Positions 45,224 to 54,936 of a DNA stretch of 64,000 bases are shown here, piece by piece (the first letter of the stretch is position 1; each line of letters begins with the position of its first letter). Position numbers and translations under genes: made by a program. The notes beneath the pieces are model-generated. The model saw only the letters and a list, made by a program, of their open reading frames with translations, was not told where the DNA came from and did no database searches. The stretch comes from Pseudomonas purpurea (GTDB lineage: Bacteria > Pseudomonadota > Gammaproteobacteria > Pseudomonadales > Pseudomonadaceae): positions 3,219,001 to 3,283,000 of the forward strand of contig NZ_CP150918.1 in NCBI RefSeq assembly GCF_039908635.1, read 5' to 3'.

Positions 45224-45433
45224 ATGCCAAATGCAGACCTGCTCCCTTCCCTGCTGTTCAAGCTCAACGAAAACCAGCTCGCCCTCGAGGCAGCCATCCT
45301 GGAGCTTTCAAACTGGATCGAACAGCGCGGATCGGCCGACGTCGCCGACAACGTTCGCGGAGCCTTGGACACGATCGATAAAAACAAGGAGTTCATCAAG
45401 ATGACGCTCGCGGTGCTGATGACGCCGGAGTGA
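45224..45433 (+). CDS. Small helical protein (69 aa), paralogue of 23551-23781
   Basis: A 69-residue helical protein: PNADLLPSLLFKLNENQLAL, EAAILELSNWIEQRG and GALDTIDKNKEFIKMTLAVL. It aligns by eye with the 76-residue protein at 23551. GGAGG precedes ATG 45224. Function unknown. Confidence 0.65.
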   Translation: MPNADLLPSLLFKLNENQLALEAAILELSNWIEQRGSADVADNVRGALDTIDKNKEFIKMTLAVLMTPE

Positions 45434-45663
45434 CGTCTGACTGGCAGTTATCAGCCAGAAGCGGGTGTTTCGCCTTGGCGCCAGAGCGCCGCTCACCGCA
45501 CGGTTGAGCTAGCGATGAAAGTCATGCGCGTCGGCGCGAATCTGGGCTTTAATATCCGTGCAGCTCACCTGTACCCAACATTGTGTTTCGACCGCATACG
45601 AAATGGGCCCAGCAGCCTGCTTCAGATTGCTATGCGCTTGTCTGATTAAGGAAGATAACGACA

Positions 45664-46719
45664 TTGAAAACAGCTTTCGGCGCCCTGTTTCTGATCTGCC
45701 TGACTGCCAGCGCACTCGCTGACGAGAATCCTGTCGGCTTCCAGTCTTCCACGCTGCTGGACACGCACAATGACCGCCCGCTTGAGATGGTCGTCTGGTA
45801 CCCCAGTGCAACTACCGCTACCACGCAATTGATCGCCGATACCGTGGTGTTTGTCGGTGCTTCTGCCGTTCGTAACACGCCACCGGCTGCCGGCGAACAC
45901 CCATTGGTGGTGCTCTCCCACGGTTTCGGGGGCAACTGGGGCAACCAGACTTGGCTTGCCAGCGCTCTGGCCCATAAGGGTTACATCGTCGCTGCGGTCA
46001 ACCACCCCGGTACCACTAGCCGTGACCGTAGCCCTCAAGCAGCGGCACAGTTATGGCAGCGGCCCGTCGATCTGAGCCGAGTCATTGAAGCGGTCACGAC
46101 TCAACCTGAAAAATTTGGCCGGGTCGCGAAGCGCCGAATTGCTGTAGTGGGCCATTCACTGGGCGGCTGGACCGCCATGGAGATCGCCGGTGCTCGCTTC
46201 GATCCAGACCTATTCGCCCGTGACTGCAAAGCCCACCCGCAGTTGGCCAGTTGCACCGTTTATCAACAGATAAACCCCACAAGCACCTCAGCATTGAAGG
46301 CCGGGTTGGCCGCCGATTTGCGCGATAAACGCGTCACCGCTGTGGTTACACTGGACTTGGGCCATTCACGCGGGCTGACCGACGAAAGCCTTGCGGCGCT
46401 GCCGGTACCAGCGCTAGTGATCGCTGCCGGCGTACCGTCACAAGAGCTTCCCGCTCAGTTGGAGTCCGCCAACTTGGCCAAACGCCTGCCCCAAGCGTCA
46501 AGCCGATACGTCGAAATCAGCGACGCAAGCCACTTCAGCTTCATGTCGGTGTGCAAACCTGGCGCGGTGGCATTGCTCGAAGAAGCAGTACCAGGCGATG
46601 GCATCATCTGCCGAGATGGCGACAACGGCCGCCCACGTGGGTTGATCCAACAGCAGATTACATCGCTGATCACCGAGTTTCTGATGCAGTCATCTGGCAA
46701 CAGAGAGGACATTTTGTAA
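45664..46719 (+). CDS. Secreted alpha/beta hydrolase (TTG start)
   Basis: A 351-residue exported hydrolase: signal (M)KTAFGALFLICLTASALADE. The nucleophile elbow GHSLGGW (in AVVGHSLGGWTAM), oxyanion region VLSHGFGGNWGNQ and the C-terminal His in SDASHFSFM give a complete catalytic triad pattern. It resembles platelet-activating-factor acetylhydrolase / dienelactone-hydrolase-like periplasmic enzymes. AAGGA lies 11 bases before TTG 45664. Substrate unknown. Confidence 0.82.
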   Translation: MKTAFGALFLICLTASALADENPVGFQSSTLLDTHNDRPLEMVVWYPSATTATTQLIADTVVFVGASAVRNTPPAAGEHPLVVLSHGFGGNWGNQTWLASALAHKGYIVAAVNHPGTTSRDRSPQAAAQLWQRPVDLSRVIEAVTTQPEKFGRVAKRRIAVVGHSLGGWTAMEIAGARFDPDLFARDCKAHPQLASCTVYQQINPTSTSALKAGLAADLRDKRVTAVVTLDLGHSRGLTDESLAALPVPALVIAAGVPSQELPAQLESANLAKRLPQASSRYVEISDASHFSFMSVCKPGAVALLEEAVPGDGIICRDGDNGRPRGLIQQQITSLITEFLMQSSGNREDIL

Positions 46720-46871
46720 ACCATCAGTATTAGGCTTGCCGGTGCTCGGCAAGAACACCGCCGGAGCCGTTTCCGCGCCCGCGTAATCGGTCATATCGGC
46801 TGGTTGAATCCACAGTCGATTTCGGTCATTCGGTCCACAGCCAAGCTCTGCTTTCAGAGTGAGGGCTGACC

Positions 46872-47105
46872 GTATGCGGACGACCTTCCCAGTACAGCGG
46901 CATTCACGACTTCGTTGCAGCGCTGAGCATGCCCAATACACTGGCCAACACCGTGGGCGATGAACCGCTCGGGCGCTACAACGTCGCGCCAACGACGCAA
47001 GTCGCCCTGCTCCACCTCGAAGGCGACACCTTGCTGCTGACCGGGTTCGTTGGCGATGGTGTCCGCACTGGGCGAAGGACCGCGCCGCGCCGATCAATGC
47101 CAGAT
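46872..47105 (+). pseudogene. Degraded second copy of the SRAP gene
   Basis: The frame CGRPSQYSGIHDFVAALSMP, NTLANTVGDEPLGRYNVAPT and QVALLHLEGDTLL follows the intact SRAP at 30081 residue by residue. The start ATG is replaced by GTA (46872-46874), then the frame shifts near 47045. The matching region ends at about 47105, where integrase sequence begins. The remainder of the gene is missing. Confidence 0.85.
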
Positions 47106-47635
47106 TCTCGAGTACGCAAAACTTGAAAAAGACCGAGCCTCCAGTGCCGCAGCAAAGTCTGTACTCACCTTCAGTTACGTCGCCGAGCGCTATATGGAGG
47201 AAGTCGTTCCGACAAAAGCTCCCGCTACACAGAGGGGCAACGCCCGAGAGCTGAAACAGTTATTGTCCTTCTTCAACGACCCTCCGGCACCGCTTGAGGC
47301 AATCGAGCCCCAGCATGTTCGGCAGTACCTGCGGTATCGCGGTAAAACTGCACCTGTACGGGCCAATCGCGAGAAAGCACTGCTTAGTGCGATTTGGAAC
47401 TTCGCCAGGGAAACTGGCTACACGGCGCTTGCCAACCCCTGCTCCGGCGTAAAAGGAAATCGCGAGACGGACCGAAAGTCTACATCGAAGACGACCTGCT
47501 TCTCAGCGTGTGGGAGCACGCCGACCAACCACTTAAAGATGCCCTGGATCTGTTTTACCTTACTGCGCAACGGATCGCCGATACGCTGAAGATGGATGAG
47601 CAGCATGAAGGTCACACCAACAAAATGACCGATTG
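47106..47635 (+). pseudogene. Integrase relic beside tRNA-Leu
   Basis: Two frames form part of a phage integrase: AKSVLTFSYVAERYMEEVVP (N-terminal Arm/SAM-like part), REKALLSAIWNFARETGYTA, then in the other frame KVYIEDDLLLSVWEHADQPL and FYLTAQRIADTLKMDE. The catalytic C-terminal residues (HxxR, Tyr) are missing. It abuts the SRAP relic on one side and tRNA-Leu on the other. Confidence 0.7.
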
Positions 47636-47669
47636 CGGAACACGTCAAAAATTGCGGAACGAAAACGAC

Positions 47670-47703
47670 AAGGGCCTGCGAAGGAAAAACCCCGCAAGCC
47701 CTT
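47670..47703. terminator. Hairpin beside tRNA-Leu
   Basis: AAGGGC pairs with GCCCTT, and TGCG with CGCA, around an A-rich loop. It lies downstream of tRNA-Leu on the minus strand and may be its terminator. Confidence 0.5.
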
Positions 47704-47711
47704 GATAAATA

Positions 47712-47798
47712 TGGTGCCCGAAGCCGGAATCGAACCGGCACGCCCTTACGAGCGGGGGATTTTAAGTCCCATGCGTCTACCAGTTTCGCCATTCGGGC
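47712..47798 (-). tRNA. tRNA-Leu (anticodon TAA)
   Basis: On the minus strand: acceptor GCCCGAA pairs with TTCGGGC, long variable arm, anticodon loop CTTAAAA with TAA, T arm CCGGTTCGATTCCGG, encoded CCA. 87 bases. The 3' end faces the integrase relic, the standard target geometry. Confidence 0.96.
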
Positions 47799-48197
47799 GG
47801 TAGCGCGGTGAAGCGATCTGAACGTCTGAAAAACGCCATGGCGCTGATGTTGCAGAGCTGGGGGAATATATACAGCCATTCCCTAGTAATCAAGCTCGCA
47901 AGCGCTTATTTCAAGACGAATTTTTACGGCGGCATGTAGAGAATAAACCCTGTAAATCATTGACCTACAGAACTTATCCACGCTGGGGACCAAGGTTCGC
48001 GTAGCCCCACCAAAGGTAGAACCCAAGCCCTCGGTACACCCTGCAAGCCCAAGAGACTAGCACGACAATCATTTCGCAACCAACTGATTTTTAAGGATTT
48101 ATTGCCATAGCTCTGCATAGAGCTACCACCGGATTGAGCAGCAATTTGGCTAGACCTGGATTGCCCAGTCAAGAGCGTTTGAGCGGCGCCAAGTCGA
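47799..48197. other. 399-base gap
   Basis: It lies upstream of tRNA-Leu and downstream of the sensor-kinase gene. No gene, repeat or RNA is supported beyond the tRNA promoter area. Confidence 0.5.
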
Positions 48198-49557
48198 TCA
48201 CAACGTTGCCATTGGCAACCACACCGAGACACATAAACCACGTCGTGCCTCATCATCGGAAAAACCCAGGCGAACCCGTGCACCGTTACGGTCCGCTATA
48301 GCCTTGACGATGGAGAGCCCCAACCCAGAGCCCACCTCATGACTCCCGAGGCTGCGATAAAACGGATCGAACACGCGTTCTCGCTCTTCGACCGCAATCC
48401 CGGGGCCGGTGTCCCTGACTTGCAACAGAACGCTGTCGCCTTCATTGCCAACACAAAGGTCTATCCGTCCCCCCTGCGGCGTATAACGAATGGCGTTGTC
48501 GACCAGATTCTTGACCAGCGCAATCAGGTCGAGCTCATTCAGCAGAACCCGTGCATCCTGCTGACCTTCAACCCCGATGTCGATGTGCTTGACCTCTGCC
48601 AGGGGCAACAGGTCCTCCAGCACACGACGATAAACGTCACGCACGGAGACCGGCGAAGTCGCTAGATTCTCGGCTGATTGCGCAGTGGCCAACATCAACA
48701 ACTGATCAATCAGATTCTTGCCGCGCTCAATCCCTCGACACAACGGCAACAGACGCTCACGCGCCACGGGCGACATCTCGGCAGCAGACAGGCGCTCAGC
48801 TTGCAGGGATAACGCGGTCAAAGGCGACCGAAGTTCGTGGGCAGCATCGGCAACAAACCGGCGCTGTGTTTCCATCGACTGCTCGACACGGCCGAGCAAT
48901 CGGTTGATGGCCAGCACGAAAGAACGGATCTCGGTGGGCAGATGACGCTCATCGATAGGATGCAGTTCCTGTTGGTTGCGCTGGTCAATTTCAGAGGCCA
49001 GCACCGCGATCGGCCGGAACAGCTTGCGCACCAAGTCGGCAACCACCAGCAATAACACGGGAAACAGGATTAGAAACGGCAGGAGGCCGCGCCACGCGCT
49101 CTCTCGGGCGTCTTTGTCTCGAGCATCGATTTCCTGCGCGACCGCGATGCGCTCACCCTGTGTCGTGGTCCTGACCAAAACACGAAACGGTTCGCCGCCC
49201 ACATCCAGGGTGAACAAACCATCAGCCAACATTACCGGAAGCGGCAACGGTGACCGGGCATCCCCGTTTCCCGGCGCATGTTTACCATCGGCCAAGTACT
49301 GAACAATGACCCTGGACTCTTCATCGTCTCCCTCGATACCGACGTTGTTCTGGGGATAGGCCCAGCGTCATTTGCTGCCGATCAAAGAGAACCGCCACCT
49401 GACGCAAGGTATTGTCCTGCATCTCGTGGGCTTCATCGAACGCGGACACAAACGCGAATATACCCGCCACAATGGCAACGAGCAGAATGGCCAGCGACAG
49501 GGAAACAGACAGCCTGAGCTGTACCGACTCACTCAGCCGTTTTTTGAAACCATCCAT
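48198..49557 (-). pseudogene. Sensor histidine kinase (QseC/PmrB-like) with a single-base frameshift
   Basis: Two frames together make one kinase. First frame (49557-49321): MDGFKKRLSESVQLRLSVSL, a membrane helix LAILLVAIVAGIFAFVSAFD, then the periplasmic start. Second frame (to 48198): second helix LLPFLILFPVLLLVVADL, HAMP-like linker, the phospho-acceptor H-box AHELRSPLTALSLQAERL, N-box NLVDNAIRYTPQGG and G-boxes RDTGPGIAVEERERVFDPF and GSGLGLSIVKAIADRNG. A run of four G (plus strand 49352-49355, expected three) shifts the frame; deleting one base gives 452 residues. It overlaps the response-regulator end by 25 bases. Confidence 0.85.
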
Positions 49558-50198
49558 CCCACTCCCCTCACGTTTTTGATGACATGGCTACCCAACTTGC
49601 GCCGCAGCGCATGGATCAAAAACTCCACCGCATTGCTTTCCACTTCATTGCCCCAGCCATAAATACGGTCTTCAAGATCACTACGCGAGAGAATGGCGCC
49701 AGGCCTGATCAACAGCGCCTGCAGCAAGGCAAACTCGCGATTGGACAGTTGAACGGCCGGGTTCTCCTGCGTCGAGGCTTCTTTCGAGGTGGGGTCGAGC
49801 GAGACCACATTGTTGCTGAGGATGGGCAACGCGCTACCACCTTTTCGCCGCAGAACGGCGCGCATGCGGGCAAGCAGTTCCGCCATCTCAAAGGGCTTCA
49901 GGACGTAATCATCGGCGCCGCCATCGAGACCACGCAGCCGGTCATCAAGGCTGTCCCGGGCGGTAATAATCAGCAGCGGCACGGGGTTGTTGCCGGCACG
50001 AATGCTGTTGAGCACATCCAGCCCATCCTTGCCCGGCAAGCCGAGATCGAGCAGCACCAGGTCGTAATGCTGAGTCTCCAACGTCGCCAAGGCGGTCAGG
50101 CCATTACGAACCCAGTCGGCGGCGTAACCGGCATCCATCAATGCGCCCTGGATCGCATCTCCGATCATGGGGTCATCTTCAACCAGCAATATCCGCAT
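49533..50198 (-). CDS. OmpR-family response regulator (QseB/PmrA-like)
   Basis: A 221-residue regulator. Receiver: RILLVEDDPMIGDAIQGALM (acid pocket), LVLLDLGLPGKDGL with phospho-acceptor Asp, and ADDYVLKPFEMAELLAR with the conserved Lys. DNA-binding winged helix: LSNREFALLQALLIRPGAIL and NAVEFLIHALRRKLG. GGAGAGGG precedes ATG 50198. It is the first gene of a two-component pair with the kinase gene. Possible signals include metals or cationic peptides, by analogy only. Confidence 0.92.
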   Translation of the reverse strand: MRILLVEDDPMIGDAIQGALMDAGYAADWVRNGLTALATLETQHYDLVLLDLGLPGKDGLDVLNSIRAGNNPVPLLIITARDSLDDRLRGLDGGADDYVLKPFEMAELLARMRAVLRRKGGSALPILSNNVVSLDPTSKEASTQENPAVQLSNREFALLQALLIRPGAILSRSDLEDRIYGWGNEVESNAVEFLIHALRRKLGSHVIKNVRGVGWMVSKNG

Positions 50199-50339
50199 GT
50201 CCCTCTCCGGTGATGAATGAGACACGACACTCGATTGACGCACTGTTGCCACGAATGTCATGCCGGCATTGAATCACCTGCTCAAGCGTTCACGAAGTGG
50301 TTTATCCATCTTCAGACAGGCGCACTACGTGCCTTATCG

Positions 50340-50780
50340 TCATTTGATTGATTGCATGGACCGGAAGGTTTTCAGCAGGTCATCCATCGAGGCCTTGCAT
50401 TCGCTCAGTGTCGGACTGCTGGCACGCAAGGCCTCGAGCGCACGGTCGATGGCCTTGTCCAGCACATGCCAGTCGCTCGCCGCCCGAGGCTTGATACCCG
50501 CCTCGGCGCTGTCCCAGGACAACTCAAGGTCCTTGATCCGGGTTTTCGCACCCGGCAAGTCGTTCTTGTCGACAAGAGCTGCAACCTCTACAGCAATCCC
50601 CTGGAACGTCGACAGATCTCCCAGCTTGGAAACCGAGCCTGCGGCCTGAACGCTCGCCGCGCCCGACACGGCACCCGCTTTCGGAGCGTCGGCAGGTTTG
50701 GAACACCCGGCAGCCAAGCTCAACAAAGCAATGGCTGACAGAATAGCGGCTTTACGAATGACAGCTTGAACGTGGGCCAT
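50340..50780 (-). CDS. Lipoprotein (146 aa)
   Basis: Signal [20 protein letters not shown] with lipobox LAAGC. The mature part starts with an Ala/Gly/Ser-rich spacer and continues [20 protein letters not shown] and [20 protein letters not shown], all helical. It lies between the two-component system and the COG4705-like membrane protein on the same strand, so the products may work together. Function unknown. Confidence 0.75.
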   Translation of the reverse strand: MAHVQAVIRKAAILSAIALLSLAAGCSKPADAPKAGAVSGAASVQAAGSVSKLGDLSTFQGIAVEVAALVDKNDLPGAKTRIKDLELSWDSAEAGIKPRAASDWHVLDKAIDRALEALRASSPTLSECKASMDDLLKTFRSMQSIK

Positions 50781-50809
50781 GATGAATCCCCGATTGGCTT
50801 TTGAATGCG

Positions 50810-51577
50810 TTATTGAGTAACGAGTTTGCGAGTGCCGACGCTGAACTGCGCGACAACTACCAGAATGACAATGACGGTCAGGAAGATGGCGCTGGTCCAG
50901 GTCGCGCCCATGCCGAGGCCGCCATAGGTCTTGGCTTGAGTCAGCAGGTCGCCCAGGGAGGCGCCGAAAGGACGCGTCAGTATGTAAGCGATCCAGAAGG
51001 TCAGAACGACATTGGCTCCCATGCGCCAGGCGATGAACGTTGCAGCGATCAGCCCACCAAAAATCACAGCGCCCCAGGTAAAGCCAAGGCCCAGCGCTTC
51101 GGTGGCCAGATCACCCGCCGCCGTACCCAGGGCAAAAGTGCAAAGCACCGTGGTCCAGTAAAACCACTCTCGGCGCGGTGTGACGATTTCATTGATGGAC
51201 AGGTTGCGCTCCGCCGCATACCAGATCATGAAATTGATCGCCAGCAAGATGGAAAACACCGCCGTACTGGCGTACAGGCTGACGCCCAGCTTATCGGTGA
51301 GCAAATCCGTGATCTGCGTTCCCACCACGCTGACCAGCACCACGGTCAGCCAGTAAATCCAAGGCGTATACGCACGGGTGCGAAACTGGCCGAACAATGC
51401 AATCGCCAGCAGGGCTGCCATGCCAAGGCTTGTCACCCCCTGCCCCAGGCCGGCATCGACAGCGAGAAAGTCGGCACCTGTTTCACCCACCGTGGTGGAC
51501 ATGATTTTGATGACCCAGAATGACAGCGTCACCTCGGGAACTTTGTTCAGCCAATCGGCTTTTGTCAGCGACTTCAT
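50810..51577 (-). CDS. COG4705-like polytopic membrane protein (255 aa)
   Basis: A 255-residue inner-membrane protein with about seven hydrophobic helices ([91 protein letters not shown]). Repeated [16 protein letters not shown] and [10 protein letters not shown] motifs with acidic residues in helices match the COG4705 type. GGAGAGG precedes ATG 51577. It is 29 bases upstream of the lipoprotein gene, with the response regulator and kinase further down. Function unknown. Confidence 0.78.
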   Translation of the reverse strand: MKSLTKADWLNKVPEVTLSFWVIKIMSTTVGETGADFLAVDAGLGQGVTSLGMAALLAIALFGQFRTRAYTPWIYWLTVVLVSVVGTQITDLLTDKLGVSLYASTAVFSILLAINFMIWYAAERNLSINEIVTPRREWFYWTTVLCTFALGTAAGDLATEALGLGFTWGAVIFGGLIAATFIAWRMGANVVLTFWIAYILTRPFGASLGDLLTQAKTYGGLGMGATWTSAIFLTVIVILVVVAQFSVGTRKLVTQ

Positions 51578-51721
51578 GTGACCTCTCCATAACAGCGCTG
51601 CAGTTCGCGCAAGGGAGAGGCTACGCACGCAAACTTAGCTAAGACTGAGGAACGAACAATGAAGCCGAAACGCTGCCCTCCGCGAGGGAGATAAACAGCA
51701 AAGGCTTGGCTAATGCGCGGA

Positions 51722-52153
51722 TCAGAGGTGTTTCTCGTTCCCTCTGCGACCCAGCAGGATGTTTTCAACGGCGACACTGAACGAAGTGTCTATCAGTGTA
51801 AAAGCGTCGGATATGCAGTTCATGTGATAGCAAGCGCCTTCAGAATCAATGAGCAGCGTGCCGTACCCCAGGCGTGTCTCGGCAATGCCGATGAGCGTAG
51901 TGGACAGGCGTTGTTGCCAGGCAAAAAAATCGACATCGTCTGCAAGGTTCAAATCCGTGCCAAAAGCAATGTCCCCCCTGGCGAAATCTTCACCCGCACC
52001 GGAGCTGAGTACGTGCAGCCCGTCAAACTCCCTGAGCAGCGCGGCGGCCGGATGGTCGGCGGGTACGAAGTCCGGCAGGGGCCGACTGTTTGCTCTGGGC
52101 CAACCCGCCGCCAAGAACAGTGGACGTATTGTTTCGGATAATTCGATGGGCAT
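51722..52153 (-). CDS. SUKH-3-like immunity protein (143 aa)
   Basis: A 143-residue protein: SETIRPLFLAAGWPRANSRP, PADHPAAALLREFDGLHVLS, then FGTDLNLADDVDFFAWQQRL and GYGTLLIDSEGACYHMN. The RPLFLAAGW opening and ALLREFDGL are the SUKH-3 pattern, usually an immunity to a polymorphic toxin. No toxin is adjacent. The upstream extension to 52219 is rejected. Confidence 0.72.
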   Translation of the reverse strand: MPIELSETIRPLFLAAGWPRANSRPLPDFVPADHPAAALLREFDGLHVLSSGAGEDFARGDIAFGTDLNLADDVDFFAWQQRLSTTLIGIAETRLGYGTLLIDSEGACYHMNCISDAFTLIDTSFSVAVENILLGRRGNEKHL

Positions 52154-52384
52154 TTTCTCTGTAAACCTTACACATGCTGGATGTCGGTGAACTGTTTGGC
52201 CACTGTCCGGGGCAGCCATTCGTGAACCCGGTTAATGGAGTGTTCCGCAACCATACGAAGCACCTGATTCTGTCTTGAGTACGTAAGCGCTGCAAAAAAA
52301 GTTGCACGCTTACAATGAATTCTTGAGCTGGAGCTACTATACGATCCACTGCCACTTCTCATTTCCTCAAGTAATGAGGCACCC

Positions 52385-53326
52385 ATGACAAGAATAAGAA
52401 ACCTTTGCGGCCTCATGGTTTTGTTGCCCGCCATCGCCGCGCAAGCAGATGACGGCGGCATCAGTTTCTGGCTGCCAGGCCAGTTCGGTACGCTGGCGGC
52501 AGCACCGACGGAACCCGGTTGGAGCATGCCGCTGGTGTATTACCACGTCAGTGCCAGCGATGGCGGGAACAAACCGGTACCACGCGGGGGACGGACCACC
52601 TTTGGCCTGGATGCAAAAGCCGACCTGCTGTTCGCCAGCCCCACTTATACCTTTACTGAACCTTTGCTGGGTGCCCAGGCTGCGATCTCGATGGTCGCCG
52701 CGGTTGGGCGCTCGCACGCCAGTATCGATGCGGCGTTGACCGGGCCGCGCGGCAGAACATTTTCCGGAGGGACAGACGACAGCCTGAAAGGCGGCAGCGA
52801 CGTCTACCTGATGGGCACATTGAAGTGGAACCACGGGGTTCACAACTTCATGGCCTATAGCATGGGCAATCTTCCGGTTGGCGCTTACGACCCTGATCGC
52901 CTGGTGAACATTGGGCTCGGTCACGCGTCTCTGGATGCCGGAGGTGGCTATACCTACTTTGACAAGACGAACGAATTTTCCGCTGTCGCGGGCATGACCT
53001 ATAACTGGGAAAATCCGGACACTGACTATAAAAATGGCATAGACGCTCACCTGGACTTGAGCGCCTCGCACTTCATCACCGATCAGACCCATCTGGGCCT
53101 TGTCGGTTATGTCTACCATCAAGTGACGGGCGACAGCGGCAGCGGTGCCACGCTTGGCGACTTCAAATCGCGGGTCAGCGCTGTCGGACCTCAGGCCGGA
53201 CACTTCTTCAAAGTCGGAAAAGACCTCTGGTACACCAACCTCAAGGGCTATTACGAGTTTGATGCGAAGAATCGTCCGGAAGGCTGGAACACCTGGCTAT
53301 CCCTGGTCATACCGCTGTCCAATTAG
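52385..53326 (+). CDS. Outer-membrane transporter-like protein (phenol-degradation MetA type)
   Basis: A 313-residue outer-membrane beta-barrel: signal RNLCGLMVLLPAIAAQADDG. Mature: GGISFWLPGQFGTLAAAPTE, LFASPTYTFTEPLLGAQAAI, then alternating strands (LSASHFITDQTHLGLVGYVY; LWYTNLKGYYEFDA) and a final strand ending LVIPLSN. This is the MetA-type (SphA) family of hydrophobic-compound channels. It is single and divergent from the SUKH-3 gene. Confidence 0.82.
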   Translation: MTRIRNLCGLMVLLPAIAAQADDGGISFWLPGQFGTLAAAPTEPGWSMPLVYYHVSASDGGNKPVPRGGRTTFGLDAKADLLFASPTYTFTEPLLGAQAAISMVAAVGRSHASIDAALTGPRGRTFSGGTDDSLKGGSDVYLMGTLKWNHGVHNFMAYSMGNLPVGAYDPDRLVNIGLGHASLDAGGGYTYFDKTNEFSAVAGMTYNWENPDTDYKNGIDAHLDLSASHFITDQTHLGLVGYVYHQVTGDSGSGATLGDFKSRVSAVGPQAGHFFKVGKDLWYTNLKGYYEFDAKNRPEGWNTWLSLVIPLSN

Positions 53327-53344
53327 AGAGCGGTTGCCGACGGA

Positions 53345-54082
53345 TCAGGTCCAGTCGAAGGTGAACAACACTAGGCCATCGACAGGCTCGTAGAACATCA
53401 CGATCATATCGGCCCCGCTAATACCGTAGTGCACAGCCGGGACGCTGAGGACATGCTGAAAGCGTCGCTTGGCGGGGCTGAGTGGCCAGACACTGTAGTC
53501 ACCGCTATGGTCATCGGCCGGGATGATGTCCATCGGGAACTTGACGGTCTCGACCCAATTGGCGAAGCCTTGAGCTTCACCTCCCAACTCATCGAAGAAC
53601 GTATAGCGCTTTCCACCCTGCGCAGACCAGGTCAGGTAGCCACGCTCGCGGTAGCTTCGGCGAGCTTCCTGATAGGCGGCGTGTTCGGTGAGGTAGTGCT
53701 GCTGCAACTCGTCACGCACTCCGGGGTGGACTTCAGGCAGGTCTTTGTTATCGGGATGCAGAAAGAAATAGCGCGGATCACCGCACAGACGGTAGCGGCC
53801 ACTCTCTAACTTGAAACCGATCCAGTTGGTCTTGAGCAGTTCCCCGTCAAAACCCATGTTTTCAGTCAAGTCACCTACCAACCCCTCATAGGGCTCCACG
53901 GGACTGAGCAGGTGCAAGCGGCCAGACCATTGCGGATTGATGCTGCTGGCGTCGATCGACAACAGCGCAAGCATGTGCTGGGCAAGCTCTTGTTGATCGG
54001 CGACAAACACGTCACTGGCCTCAGGGAAGGCAATGGCGTGCTCCGGGAGTCGGGTGAAGTCCGGCGATGTTGCAGTGGGCAT
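53345..54082 (-). CDS. Hypothetical protein (245 aa)
   Basis: A 245-residue soluble protein: TSPDFTRLPEHAIAFPEASD at the start, RYRLCGDPRYFFLHPDNKD in the middle and GADMIVMFYEPVDGLVLFTF at the end. It lacks a signal peptide. It may be one of the small adaptor or immunity-like proteins scattered in this window, but I know no family. It is convergent with the outer-membrane protein gene. Confidence 0.7.
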   Translation of the reverse strand: MPTATSPDFTRLPEHAIAFPEASDVFVADQQELAQHMLALLSIDASSINPQWSGRLHLLSPVEPYEGLVGDLTENMGFDGELLKTNWIGFKLESGRYRLCGDPRYFFLHPDNKDLPEVHPGVRDELQQHYLTEHAAYQEARRSYRERGYLTWSAQGGKRYTFFDELGGEAQGFANWVETVKFPMDIIPADDHSGDYSVWPLSPAKRRFQHVLSVPAVHYGISGADMIVMFYEPVDGLVLFTFDWT

Positions 54083-54219
54083 GGAGAGTCCTTTCGTTGA
54101 GGCGATGATTCGGGGCGTTGATACAGCTTAAAGCCTGAGCCCCTGAATAACAGCATGCTCCCGCCACCGGCGAGGTGAGCGGCCCCCTCAAGTGAGTATC
54201 AAAGCCTGCGTTCTTTTAC

Positions 54220-54750
54220 TCACACTTCACGGGTGGTAACAACACGTGCAGTGCGGATAAACAACGCGCGGACCTTCTCCCAGAAATTCCCCCCCAATAC
54301 GAAAAAACTACCGACCAGCATCGCGTCGCCAAGGAACTGGGCTTGCCAGAGGTTCGGCCGCAGCCCTGGCCAGATGCTGTCGACGTAAGGTTCAAGAAAT
54401 GACGAGATCAACGGCAGGCAGAACATCACGAGGCCAATTCTGTGACGCGTGGGCCCTACTTCGAACTCTGCCGTCGGCACAAGTGCGGACATGTAACCGA
54501 ACAGGCTGCGCTTCAACTGCTGAAAGCCTGACTTGCCCATGATCGCGATGACCAAGATCAACAAGATCTTGTTGCTGATAAACAAAATCCCGGTCAGCGC
54601 CGCGACTTTCTGGCCGGGCACGTCGGCGGCCGCCGCGATAGGCACCATCAGCCAGGAGAGCGGAATCAGGCAGAGCATCGCGATACCCAGCTTGAAACGC
54701 CAGCCGGCCGAATGGGGTTCAACAATACCGGGGGTGGTATTCATGATCAT
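54220..54750 (-). CDS. Membrane protein (176 aa)
   Basis: A 176-residue inner-membrane protein with about four helices (FKLGIAMLCLIPLSWLMVPI; AALTGILFISNKILLILVIA; IGLVMFCLPLISSFLE; LGDAMLVGSFFVLGGNFWEK). The start is either MIMNTTPGI (54750) or MNTTPGI (54744). AAAGG is 4 or 10 bases before. It is divergent from the efflux operon with about 185 bases between, and may be related to it. Function unknown. Confidence 0.68.
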   Translation of the reverse strand: MIMNTTPGIVEPHSAGWRFKLGIAMLCLIPLSWLMVPIAAAADVPGQKVAALTGILFISNKILLILVIAIMGKSGFQQLKRSLFGYMSALVPTAEFEVGPTRHRIGLVMFCLPLISSFLEPYVDSIWPGLRPNLWQAQFLGDAMLVGSFFVLGGNFWEKVRALFIRTARVVTTREV

Positions 54751-54936
54751 CGTACCTTTGTCGAAATTACGGCTGGTTTGATGGCGCTTAAAAAGCGTAG
54801 CAGTTGCCACGCAGCGTGATCCTCCACATTCCGCCCCCCCTGCAAATCCACTGTGCAATCGCTGGACCCGCCCAGCAAACCGCCTCCGGTTCCAACGGCT
54901 ATGCTCCAGTGATCTTTCTTGGCTGGAAAAGATGCA

